NCBI GenBank assembly: GCA_947165745.1
Contig: CAMVBO010000046.1
Coordinates: forward strand, 1-9,041
Direction: 5' to 3'
DNA length: 9,041 bases
Source of the DNA: an uncultured Clostridia bacterium
GTDB taxonomy: Bacteria; Bacillota_A; Clostridia; Christensenellales; Aristaeellaceae
The notes under the pieces are model-generated. The model had not been told where the DNA came from, searched no databases, and was given only the letters and a program-made list of their open reading frames with translations. Position numbers and translations under genes: made by a program. Positions 1 through 7,800 of the stretch are shown piece after piece; position 1 is the stretch's first letter; each line of letters begins with the position of its first letter.

Positions 1-2
1 CC

Positions 3-3000
3 CGTGCCGTCGAGGAACCCGCTGTAGAGGAGGAAGCGGAGCAGGAGGAAGCCCCTGCGGTCGAGGAACCCGCTGTAGAGGAAGAGCCGCAGCAGGAGGA
101 AGCCCCTGTCATCGAGGAACCCGCTGTAGAGGAAGAGCCGAAGCAGGAGGAAACCCCTGCCGTCGGGGAACCCGCTGTAGAGGAAGAAGCGCAGCAGGAG
201 GAAGCTCCTGCCGCGGAAGAGCCCGCCCTGGCCGAGGAGCCGCAGCCTGCGGAGGAATCCGTTCCTGTCGAACCGGTCATTCCGCTGGCCGTGAATCCGG
301 GACCTGTGACGGGACCGGCCATTCCTGTGGTAACATATCCGGAAGAAAACATAAAAGAAGAAACCGCGGCCGGGGAGGACCCCGTCGGATTGATCGTCCT
401 TTACCGGGAGGCCGAAGAAACGGCCCCTGAAGGGACTGACGCGGAAGCAGAAACAGCCGGGCTGGAGACGGCCGGGACGAGAACCCTGAGTACGCGCGTC
501 GGGGAGTATACGATTGTCGCAACGGGCAACATCCCGGAAAACGCCGAGATCCGCGTGGTGGAGATTCCGGCCGACGCGGCTGAGAAGATGGCCGGCAAAA
601 AGACGCTTTTTGCCTATGACGTTCAGCTAATTGTGGACGGAAAGATCTGGCAGCCGGAGGAGCATGGAGAAGAGGTTCAGATTTCTATTCAGGACGAGAA
701 CGGCGCGCTCAATTCAGATCATATCGGCGTTCTGCACGTCAAGACCAATCTGGTGAATGAAGACGGCAGCCTGTCCCAGGAGGCGCTGGCGGAGACGATC
801 GACGCGCTGCGCGAGGACAATATCGCTTCAGAGGTAATTTCCACAAGCGCGAAGGAGGGCGTCGTTTCCTTCACCACAAAGAGCCTTTCCCCGCTTCTCG
901 GGACGGAAAAAGCCATGCTCCAGGCCATGATCGACGACGCTCTGATCGCGGTGAGCGGCACGCTGACCGGCCGGCTGGAGGTCGCGCTGAAAAAGGACAT
1001 GACCTATGAAGGCGATATCAAGATCCAGGTAGGCGACCGCAGCGTGGCGGACGATTTCGAGCTGGAGCTGAGAGCCGAAGATGCCGGAGACGACGGCATG
1101 AGCGGCAGCGGCACCACCATCGTCAACGGCAACATCACCATTTTCGGCATCAAGGTGCTGATGAACAGCATCATGATGGCTGCAAAAAAGGTGATCACGG
1201 TGCAGAACCGGTCGGATTCCACCAACGAGGCCAATCGCAGTCTGGGCGGCGAGCTGGTGTTTAATGCCAGTAAGAACGCCCCGAACGAGGCCGGCTTTGT
1301 CGTTGGAAGCAAGTCCAGCGCCGCGATCACCTCCTCCGACGATGACGACGTGTTTACCATCGAGACAAAGCAGGGCGCGAAGTCCGTCACCGTATCCACC
1401 GGCGACGGCGTGGACACCGTGAATGCCACCCTGAGCGGCGGCAAGGCGGATATCAGCACCGGCGACGGCGTGGACAGGGTCAATGTCAACATCGCGGGGA
1501 ATATTGACGAGCTGCGCGTCGACGCCGGCGACGGCATGGATGAAATCAACGTCACCGACAACGGCTCGGCGAAAAACGGCATGACCGTCAACGCCGGCGC
1601 GGGGGATGACACCATCAGCGTCGACGTGCGCGACAATGCCGGCAGTATGACCGTGGATACCGGCGACGGCGGCGACGAAGTAACCGTGACCAAGGGCGAT
1701 CACTACAATCTTTACAGCGTGGATTATGACCAGTACATCGCTGCCGCGGAATCCCCGAACGCGGCGACGACCGCGGTGCTGACCATCGCCGGGGCCGACC
1801 GCAGCGACCGGGTCACCATCGACGCCTCCACGGCGCTGGCCATCAAGGGCGTGGACGTGACCGGCGAGGGCGCTTCGGTGCATCTGAAGGGCGAGCTGGC
1901 CACGATCGAGAACCCCATCACCTGGATCGACGCGAACGACCATTCCAAGGGCTTCCGGCTGCACACCCAGCTGGCTTCCGAAGCCACAAAGAACGACTAC
2001 ACGCTGGATGTTAGCCTGGGCAACAACAACTTTACCGACAGCCTGATCAATAAGAGGCGGGTGGAGCTGTACGCCAGCGGCGAAAGATTTATCTATGACA
2101 GCGCGGATCAGGATTTCACCGACTATGTGTTCAAGACGCCGGTCAGCGGCCTGAAGAATATCATCATTTCGCGTCCAGACTCCGACGCAGACGACGGGCT
2201 GCTGCTGAGCAACGTGGTGCTCGACGCGGACGAAACCAGGGACGCGGGCGATACCATTCACGTGCACGACCTGGCTGCCACGCATATGAACGTGCTGGTC
2301 AGGGGGACAACCATCCATTTTGACGGTACGGTGAGAGCAAAGAACGTGCGCGCGGAATCCATCCAGGGCACGCAGCGCCTGGGCAAGACGTTTGCCGATT
2401 TCTTCACGGACGGCTATGATGTCGGTGACCTGGTGTCCAACCTGATCAACATCCAGGATGCCGCGACGATCAATGTGAACAAGGACGCGGACATTTTCTC
2501 GGCCGGGGACATCGCCCTGGTGGCGCGCGTGAAGCACACCGGCGGGATGCTGACTGTCCTGCCCGCATGGGTCAACCTGCTGAACATCAAGCTTGCCGAC
2601 GCGAAGATCAATGTGGACAGCGGGGCGGAACTGAAAGCAGGGGGCAATGTCACCCTCGAGGCGAGAATCCAGACAAGCACCGGCTATGAGTATGACGACA
2701 CAAAGAAACAGGAAAAGGCCGTCGAGGATGGGATGCCCCTGGCTGTGAACGTGATCGTCAACGAGGCTGCCGTGAAGGTGGCGAAGGGCGCGAGCATCAT
2801 CGCCAGCGCGGACGTGGTGATGGAAGCGAAGAGCAGCATCAAGGCGGCCACCTACGCCACCTCCTCCACGATCCCTTCCCCGGCGGATATCGCCGTAACG
2901 GTGATCGATAACGAGGCCAAGGTCGACGTCTATGGATACGTCGCTGCAGGCCGCAGGGTGGTGGCGAATGCCGTCGGGTCCGTGAAGGATGAAAACGTGG

Positions 3001-4802
3001 CTACCGGCGCGTCCGACCTGTATGGCTTCGGGCTGGCCGGCGCTTATTTCGCCGTGAACGTGGTCAACCAGGATGTGAACGCCATCATCCATGACGGCGC
3101 TGTGGTAGCTGCCAGGGGCGATGTGCGCGTGGCCACACAGGCCCTGGCCGACGTGACCACAAGCGCCGTATCCAGCCCGGCGCAGATTGCGGATGAGCAG
3201 GTGAGCATCGCCGGAGGGTTTGCCAACATTTCCATGGCCCTGGGCCAGGCGGCCTGGAAAAAAATGAAGGGCTGGTTTGACAACGACAAGAAGAAGCAGG
3301 AACGGATTGAAAAGCTGCTGAAGAGCATTTCCAAGAGCGACTACAGCGTGAAGCTGATCAAAACCTCCTCTGAAAACGACGAAAAAGGCTCCGCCACGTT
3401 GACCACGAAGACCCGAAGCAACGGCGAGGTTGCAGTGATTGTCGATCCTCAGCCCCGCTCCGGCTGCAGGGTGAAATACGTGCGCTACCGCTATCTGGAG
3501 CCGGGCAGGGATAAATATACCTACGGGGACGCGGTCATCAATATGGATGACGAGGATCACCTGACCGACAGCTGGGGCTTCATCATGCCCAATGCCGATG
3601 TGGAGGTCATCGTGATCTACGACGGCGAGCCGGACGGACAGGACGGCGACGCGCCTCAGCAGCAGAAGCAGCAGAAGAACGAGGAGGAGGATGATGACTT
3701 CATCAACATCTTCAGCCTGTTCAACGACAGCCAGGACCTCGCGGGCAAAAACGCGGAGGAGGACGATGAGCTGTTCGAGCTCGACGGCGATCAGTTTGAG
3801 GTTCACACCAACTATAAGCTGGCGTTCGACGACATGGAACACGGCGCGGTGCTGACCTGGCTGACCGGCGAGGACGACAGGAGCCTGACGGAGATCTACG
3901 CCAGCGAGAAGCTGCTGCTGGTTGTGAACCCGGCAAAGGAGACGCTGCGAACCGGCGACGTCGTGAAGTACAAGCTGAAGGAGGGCGGCCTGAGCGTCAT
4001 CTACATGGCTGAAAAGGATGGCAGGACCTTCATCAAAAAGGACGTTGTGCTCCCGGACAAGCAGGGAAGGTTTGTGTACACCATCCCCGAGGGCCTGCCG
4101 CAGAATACGATCCTGACGGTGCATGCCGACTTTGAGCCCGCCGACGGCGATGCCGCGGTAACGTCGGAGAACCACGATCAGGTGGTCGGCGCGCTGGCCG
4201 TGGGCGTACTGACCAACGATGGCCACGCCCTGATTGAGACAGGCTCCACAGTGACCGCCGGGGGCATCGTGGATATGCAGGGCTTTGAAACGAACCGTAA
4301 CATCACCACCGCCGACGGCACGCCGGTGCAGGCCGGGTCCGCAAAGAAGAATACGGAGAACAAGCCCACCCCGATCGTGAAGACCAGCTTTGGCACCGGC
4401 GGGGCGGAGTTTGCCGTGCGGATGAACAGCAACGTGGACGGCGCGGTGACCGGCACTGTCGATAAAAAGGAAGAAGCCAACGCGTCCGCATATCATCCGG
4501 TGTTCACACTCTCGGAAACCGACGCTCCCAACGTGGATCGTGTTCTCATCTCCTATTACAGCAAGATGGACACCGATCTGATCGCCGGCTACGGCACACG
4601 CCGCACCGTCACGATCCTCCGCAACGCTGACGGGTCTTACAGCCAGGAGGGCGGCGGACCGTTCGACGCCTTCAAGGTGGAGAAAAAGGACGGCAAGGAG
4701 ATCATCACCGCGAACCTCACCGGGCTGGCCATCCGGAACGGCACCACCGCGGACGTGACGAAGCTGCCGGCGCTGCGCAGAGCGGTTCCCAGGAATACCT
4801 GA
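3..4802 (+). CDS. Giant LktA-type filamentous adhesin, N-proximal part (5' partial; frame ends at a frameshift stop)
   Basis: Seen: the frame is open from base 3 through 1,599 codons to TGA 4800-4802, so the true start lies upstream. GTG at 291 is in frame but is an ordinary valine codon after 96 open codons of repeat protein. Order by visible residue: acidic 17-residue repeats 2-69; Glu/Pro linker to about 160; Ig-like or ZU5-like beta domain 165-300; early beta-solenoid with RTX-like Gly/Asp repeats 465-563; solenoid of alternating hydrophobics to about 1077, including MPLAVNVIVNEAAVKV and LAGAYFAVNVVNQDVNA; Lys-rich helix 1078-1113; InlB-B-like modules 1114-1207 and 1267-1378 around an acidic linker; solenoid 1379-1496. 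I saw only one cysteine (codon 3465-3467), which suits an exported protein. Family knowledge: this pattern resembles leukotoxin LktA family filamentous adhesins of anaerobes. Adhesion is inferred; no catalytic motif is seen. The last residues before the stop (LRRAVPRNT) look out of frame, and the protein continues at once in the -1 register. Coding is certain; the family name is probable. Confidence 0.9.
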   Translation, partial: RAVEEPAVEEEAEQEEAPAVEEPAVEEEPQQEEAPVIEEPAVEEEPKQEETPAVGEPAVEEEAQQEEAPAAEEPALAEEPQPAEESVPVEPVIPLAVNPGPVTGPAIPVVTYPEENIKEETAAGEDPVGLIVLYREAEETAPEGTDAEAETAGLETAGTRTLSTRVGEYTIVATGNIPENAEIRVVEIPADAAEKMAGKKTLFAYDVQLIVDGKIWQPEEHGEEVQISIQDENGALNSDHIGVLHVKTNLVNEDGSLSQEALAETIDALREDNIASEVISTSAKEGVVSFTTKSLSPLLGTEKAMLQAMIDDALIAVSGTLTGRLEVALKKDMTYEGDIKIQVGDRSVADDFELELRAEDAGDDGMSGSGTTIVNGNITIFGIKVLMNSIMMAAKKVITVQNRSDSTNEANRSLGGELVFNASKNAPNEAGFVVGSKSSAAITSSDDDDVFTIETKQGAKSVTVSTGDGVDTVNATLSGGKADISTGDGVDRVNVNIAGNIDELRVDAGDGMDEINVTDNGSAKNGMTVNAGAGDDTISVDVRDNAGSMTVDTGDGGDEVTVTKGDHYNLYSVDYDQYIAAAESPNAATTAVLTIAGADRSDRVTIDASTALAIKGVDVTGEGASVHLKGELATIENPITWIDANDHSKGFRLHTQLASEATKNDYTLDVSLGNNNFTDSLINKRRVELYASGERFIYDSADQDFTDYVFKTPVSGLKNIIISRPDSDADDGLLLSNVVLDADETRDAGDTIHVHDLAATHMNVLVRGTTIHFDGTVRAKNVRAESIQGTQRLGKTFADFFTDGYDVGDLVSNLINIQDAATINVNKDADIFSAGDIALVARVKHTGGMLTVLPAWVNLLNIKLADAKINVDSGAELKAGGNVTLEARIQTSTGYEYDDTKKQEKAVEDGMPLAVNVIVNEAAVKVAKGASIIASADVVMEAKSSIKAATYATSSTIPSPADIAVTVIDNEAKVDVYGYVAAGRRVVANAVGSVKDENVATGASDLYGFGLAGAYFAVNVVNQDVNAIIHDGAVVAARGDVRVATQALADVTTSAVSSPAQIADEQVSIAGGFANISMALGQAAWKKMKGWFDNDKKKQERIEKLLKSISKSDYSVKLIKTSSENDEKGSATLTTKTRSNGEVAVIVDPQPRSGCRVKYVRYRYLEPGRDKYTYGDAVINMDDEDHLTDSWGFIMPNADVEVIVIYDGEPDGQDGDAPQQQKQQKNEEEDDDFINIFSLFNDSQDLAGKNAEEDDELFELDGDQFEVHTNYKLAFDDMEHGAVLTWLTGEDDRSLTEIYASEKLLLVVNPAKETLRTGDVVKYKLKEGGLSVIYMAEKDGRTFIKKDVVLPDKQGRFVYTIPEGLPQNTILTVHADFEPADGDAAVTSENHDQVVGALAVGVLTNDGHALIETGSTVTAGGIVDMQGFETNRNITTADGTPVQAGSAKKNTENKPTPIVKTSFGTGGAEFAVRMNSNVDGAVTGTVDKKEEANASAYHPVFTLSETDAPNVDRVLISYYSKMDTDLIAGYGTRRTVTILRNADGSYSQEGGGPFDAFKVEKKDGKEIITANLTGLAIRNGTTADVTKLPALRRAVPRNT
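6..209 (+). repeat. Four tandem 51-bp repeats encoding a 17-residue acidic unit
   Basis: Seen: units at 6-56, 57-107, 108-158 and 159-209 encode AVEEPAVEEEAEQEEAP, AVEEPAVEEEPQQEEAP, VIEEPAVEEEPKQEETP and AVGEPAVEEEAQQEEAP. The array may begin before the window, because base 1 already lies inside it. A decayed continuation (AAEEPALAEEPQPAEE) follows. The nucleotide identity between units is high, as expected of recent slippage or recombination, so copy number probably varies among strains. The product is a highly negative, disordered Pro/Glu/Gln stalk, plausibly a spacer near the cell envelope or the mature N-terminus (inference). Confidence 0.93.
210..494 (+). other. Acidic Pro/Glu/Ala-rich linker region
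   Basis: Seen: the repeat array decays into non-periodic protein rich in Glu, Pro, Ala, Val and Thr, for example VPVEPVIPLAV followed by NPGPVTGPAIPVVTYPEEN and then a second acidic stretch (AEETAPEGTDAEAETAG). No catalytic or membrane segment is seen. It most likely acts as a flexible spacer between the repeats and the first folded domain. The GTG at 291 falls here and is not treated as a start. Confidence 0.7.
495..902 (+). other. Ig-like/ZU5-like beta-sandwich domain
   Basis: Seen: visible residues 165-300 contain alternating hydrophobic strands: YTIVATGNIPENAEIRVVEI, FAYDVQLIVDGKIWQPEE, VQISI, IGVLHVKT and a closing VVSFTTKSLSPLLG. Family knowledge: the order 'amphipathic strand, Y-D-[VI]-x-[LI] core, VxVSI, a short IxVLHV strand, then V-x-F-x-T-x-x-[FL]-S' is common in Ig-like or ZU5-like domains of clostridial surface proteins. 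A DUF assignment cannot be made by eye. Confidence 0.5.
1395..1691 (+). repeat. RTX-like Gly/Asp repeats (five units)
   Basis: Seen: five turns each carry a G-[DA]-G-x-D core: TGDGVDTVN (glycine codon 1401), TGDGVDRVN (1461), AGDGMDEIN (1527), AGAGDDTIS (1596) and TGDGGDEVT (1662). Spacing is 20, 22, 23 and 22 residues. The first two cores are nearly identical DNA 60 bases apart (1398-1425 and 1458-1485). A weaker sixth turn, AGADRSDRVTI, begins near 1788. Family knowledge: GGxGxDxUx nonapeptides build Ca2+-binding beta-rolls in RTX proteins. Here the first Gly is usually Thr or Ala and each turn is longer, so this may be a beta-helix with acidic turns; calcium binding is an inference. Confidence 0.7.
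1700..3233 (+). other. LktA-type beta-solenoid region
   Basis: Seen: short alternating-hydrophobic strands separated by Gly, Asn and Asp turns recur, with a signature of Gly/Ala-hydrophobic-Val-Asn followed by an A-x-[VI] strand and a [GV]-x-V-x-[AV] strand. Examples are INVDSGAELKAGGNVTLEAR (about 2610-2669), MPLAVNVIVNEAAVKV with GASIIASADVVMEA (2733-2828), and LAGAYFAVNVVNQDVNA with GAVVAARGDVRVAT (3033-3137). Family knowledge: this resembles leukotoxin LktA and related filamentous adhesins predicted to form long beta-helical fibres. No active site is seen. Confidence 0.6.
3234..3341 (+). other. Short Lys-rich amphipathic helical segment
   Basis: Seen: thirty-six residues starting MALGQAAWKKMKGWF, then a charged stretch DNDKKKQERIEKLLKSISKS. 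This is a predicted helix with Trp/Phe/Leu on one face and many lysines on the other, and it contrasts with the acidic beta-rich protein around it. It joins solenoid to the first InlB-B-like module. It could be a stiff connector or a surface-contact helix; its function is unknown. Confidence 0.5.
3342..3623 (+). other. InlB-B-like (Flg_new-type) repeat module 1
   Basis: Seen: a strand VKLIKTSS, then GSATLTTKTRSNGEVAVIVD, a 'GC-RVKYVRYRY' strand, and the closing hallmark GFIMPNADVEVIVIYD. Family knowledge: divergent InlB B-repeats share a GxV or GxA opening, a V-x-[VL]-x-[VA]-x-P-x-x-G-[YC] centre and an F-x-M-P-x-x-[DN]-[VT]-x-[VI] ending. The only cysteine seen in the first coding segment (codon 3465-3467) replaces the usual Tyr after Gly. 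Confidence 0.65.
3624..3800 (+). other. Gln/Glu/Asp-rich acidic linker
   Basis: Seen: a low-complexity segment with QQQKQQKNEEEDDDF, then a hydrophobic patch INIFSLF, then AEEDDELFELDGDQF. It separates two InlB-B-like modules and is strongly negative. The codons are GAG-, GAT- and CAG-rich. It is likely disordered; the embedded hydrophobic patch could be a short binding motif (inference). Confidence 0.7.
3801..4136 (+). other. InlB-B-like repeat module 2
   Basis: Seen: the module opens VHTNYKLAFDDMEHGAVLTW, has a central KLLLVVNPAKETLRTGDVVK strand pair, and ends FVYTIPEGLPQNTILTVHAD followed by FEP. The 'F-x-[YM]-x-[IM]-P ... V-x-A-x-F' ending matches the other modules, although Met is replaced by Ile. 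It is longer than its siblings. Confidence 0.55.
4137..4490 (+). other. LktA-type beta-solenoid region between InlB-B-like modules
   Basis: Seen: after the module 2 ending comes VVGALAVGVLTNDGHALIE, then TGSTVTAGGIVDMQGF and later TGGAEFAVRMNSNVDGAVTG. The opening motif recurs after module 6 at about 5984-6085 (GAAAAIGVLNADNDVEIKG), showing that a module-to-solenoid joint was duplicated or conserved. Confidence 0.55.
4767..4802 (+). other. Frameshift junction (-1 register change) splitting the adhesin gene
   Basis: Seen: the upstream register reads VTKLPA and then LRRAVPRNT before TGA 4800-4802. The downstream register, one base back, reads AAQSGSQEYLIPNP and stays open to 9041. The downstream register is closed by TGA 4628-4630, so the crossing must lie in 4631-4802, and protein character places it at about 4767-4790. 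One missing base explains it. A lost G near 4770 would restore LPAAAQSGSQEYL, while a lost C in the CCC run 4788-4790 would restore AVPQEYLIPNP. No X XXY YYZ slippery heptamer or long homopolymer is present, which argues against programmed -1 frameshifting and against simple phase variation. Mutation and consensus error cannot be told apart from this sequence alone. Confidence 0.85.
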
Positions 4803-7800
4803 TCCCCAACCCGATTCAGGTCAGCTACAACGCCCTGAAGAACAAGGACAAGAGCGAGATCTCCATGGGCACGGTGGCCTACGACGGCAACCACAGCACC
4901 ATTGGAAAATATTATTTCCGCGTACAGCCGAACAGGGACGCGGGCTATACCATCGACGCCTATGACGCCGGTTCCCAGACAGGGGCCAGCTCCAACAAGG
5001 CGGCGCTGTACGCCTCCTGGACGGATGCCAGCGGCAAGGTTCAGAAGACGGCACTGAAGCGTGATGATACCTGCGCCGAAAACGTGTGGTTCTTCCAGCC
5101 GACCGGCGGCAACTATGCCATCCCCGACGGCGCGGTGATCACCGTGAACGCCGTGTTCCGCGAGGACCTGCGCAAGGTGAAGACCTCCGACAGCTTCGAC
5201 CCGAAGAAGGCCCACGGCACCGTATCCATGAGCGTGAGCGAAGCCAAGCGCGGCGACGAGGTGGAGCTGACGCTTACGGCCGCCGACGGGTACGCGGCCG
5301 ACAAGGTGCAGGTGTCCTGGTTCGAGCCGGGCAGCGCCTCGTGGAAGACCGCCGAGAAGTCGGTTGACCCGGCAACGGGCAAGATTACGTTCACGATGCC
5401 CGAAACCTCCGATGCGGACACCAGCTACATCAGAATCACCCCTGTCTTTACCGAAAAGACCATCACGATCAAAAAGTCCGATGACATCGCCGTCAGCGAG
5501 AAGGATGGCAAGGCCTGGCCCGGCGCGCAGATCACCGTCAGCCCCTCTGAGGACAAGCTCAAGGAAGGCTACAAGGTGACCGAGGTCACCCTGACCTACA
5601 ACGGCCAGCAGCATGTGTTTGCCGAGGGCGATAAGGTGACCGTGCCCGAGGAGCTGGCTGCCGGCGAAGTGGAGATCACGGCGAAGCTCGAGCCTAGGAT
5701 CGTGCGGGTGGCTGACAGCCTGCGGGAGAACGGATCGCTTGCCCCGGTATCCGGCTATGTGGACCCGGGTGACAAGGTTTATGTGAAGGTGGAGCCCGAT
5801 GATGGCTATCGCCTGAAGAGCGGCACGCTGAAGGCGGAAATCTATACCGGCGCGGCCAGTACCCAGCTCGTTCTGAAGAAGGACAAGGGCGGCTGGTATT
5901 TCACCATGCCTTCGGACGCGGACACGAATACCGTGGTAACGCTGGTGGGCGAATTTGAGCCCGGCAGCGAGGGCCTGGACAACAGCGTGGGCGCGGCCGC
6001 GGCCATCGGCGTACTGAATGCCGATAACGATGTGGAGATCAAGGGCGGCATTGTCAGCGCCGCGGGCGGCTACAGCATGGCTGCCCTGTCCGTGGGCGGC
6101 AAGGCCCACACCGTGGCGAAGGCAGGCTACAGCAAGGCGGACATGGGCGTCGCCGGAGCGCTGGCCGTGCAGGTTGGCTCCGTGGACACCAGCCTGGCCA
6201 TCCGTAAGGATGAGAACGGCTCCATCACCCTGGACAAGGGCGCGGTCTTCATGCTTGCCAAGGGCAAGCATGAGTATAAGACCGTCGGCGACGCGAAGGG
6301 TGAGAAGGACGCCGCCGAAGCAGGCAAAACCGGCGTAGGCGCGGGCATCGCGGTCGCGGTGGACAGCCTGAACGTCACCGGCGTGATTGAGGACGGCGTG
6401 AAGCTGGTCCATTATACGGCGGCGGATAATACAAAGAAAATCCCGACGGTCACCGGCATCACCATGAACATCGGCCAGAAGCACAAGGACGAGGTGACCG
6501 CGAAGGCCGGCGCCGCGGGCGGCTCGGCCTATGTGCCGGTGGCGGCGGTGGATGTGTACAACGCGGACGTGCTGGCCAGGCAGGGAAAGCTGGATCTGAG
6601 CAAGCTGCAGGAGACGATCAGGAATAAAACGGATCGGACCGCGGACGATGAACTGATCCTGCAGGGGATCCTGCCGGTGGCCGGCAAGGTTAAGCTCAAG
6701 GCCAGCGACGCCTCGGCGAAAGCGGAGTACAACCATATGGTTACGGCGGATGCCTCCGCCAGGGGCGGCGCCACCGCCATCGGCGGCGCGTTCATCGTCA
6801 CCTGGATCGCGGATCAGGCCAGGGCAATTCTGAACCAGAGCATAAACGCCGCCAAGGCCGTAAGCGTTACCGCCTCCTCGGACAATTCCCTGAAGGCGAC
6901 AGCGACCGCCGCGGTGTCCGGAGGCGTGGAGGGCAAGAAGGACGGGAAGAGCGGCAAGGGCGGCGCGGACAAGCAGGCGGACGGTCTGCTGGGCGGCGCG
7001 GGCGGCATCGCCGGGAAGTACGGCAAGCAGGACGGCTCGAAGATCCAGAATGACGCCAAGGGACGCCAGCAGGCCGAGACCGCCGAGAGCACCCTGACCG
7101 GCGCGGGCGCCTTCGTGCTGAATATACAGAAGAATATATCCCGGGCGGAGATCATGGACAGGGTGGATCTGATCACCCGGGACAAGCTGGAGGTCAAGTC
7201 CCAGAACCGCACGGACGCGACCATCAGAGCGGATTCCTCGGCCACAAAGTCGGACACCGGCGTGGGCATTGGCATTGCCATTAACATCGTGAAGATGGAT
7301 AACATCGCCCGCATCGGCACCGGCTACACAGAGGCCAGGGAGCTGGAGCTGGCGGCGGAGATCGCCAAGGCCCCCGCAAAGATGGGCACCCGTACCGTTC
7401 AGCAGAACACGTCCAGTCTGCGCACCGCGATGCAGAAGGAGATCGCGGAGGCCATCACCGGGCTGATTCCTGAAAAGTACACCAAGCTCGCCGGCGTGGA
7501 AATTACGACGAAGGTCGTCTCCAAATTCTCCGGCACCTTCACCGCCAAGCTGTTTGAGGACATGGGGCTTGACAAGCTGATTGCCCTGTCGGGCGGCGAA
7601 AGCGTGGACCAGGGCTTCGTCAACGCCGGCGAGGTGATTGTGGAGCGGCTGAAGAAGTTCCCGATGTCACTGGTCGCGCCGCTGGCCACAGTGTTCTCCG
7701 AGGCGGTGGAGACCGGCGAGTCCATGCAGAACGCCGAATGGTGGGAGACCACGCTGGAGGATGTATTGAAGACCGTCACCGCGGAATACGCGGGCGACGG

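Noticed and set aside
40..209. Shine-Dalgarno-like AGGAGGAA in each acidic repeat
   Set aside because: These come from CAG GAG GAA (Gln-Glu-Glu) codons, and no start codon lies at proper spacing in an open frame that encodes anything else.
6..209. CRISPR array
   Set aside because: The repeats are directly adjacent, coding, in phase (51 bp) and without unique spacers.
291..293. GTG as the gene's start codon
   Set aside because: The frame is open for 96 codons upstream through coding repeats, and no suitably spaced ribosome binding site precedes the GTG.
828..4496. 1,222-codon minus-strand open frame
   Set aside because: It is exactly codon-aligned with the sense gene, rich in His, Val, Gly and Arg as expected of reverse-complemented GC-rich codons, and has no recognisable domain. 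It ends at a sense TCA codon (828-830). It is a shadow of rare TTA/CTA/TCA use.
4765..4802. Programmed -1 ribosomal frameshifting
   Set aside because: No X XXY YYZ heptamer is present around the junction and no obvious strong downstream pseudoknot was seen; a one-base indel is the simpler explanation.
4865..4867. ATG as start of a second, separate gene
   Set aside because: It lies within the first strands of a beta module whose protein sense extends upstream to the junction, and it has no convincing ribosome binding site.
5086..5579. Short plus-strand open frames in other registers (5086-5367 and 5364-5579)
   Set aside because: Arg/Pro-rich off-register translations overlapping well-supported InlB-B-like modules; no start signals or domains.
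4637..6736. 699-codon minus-strand open frame
   Set aside because: Same composition and codon alignment with the sense frame as above, ending at a TTA triplet at 4637-4639; it crosses several clear InlB-B-like modules.
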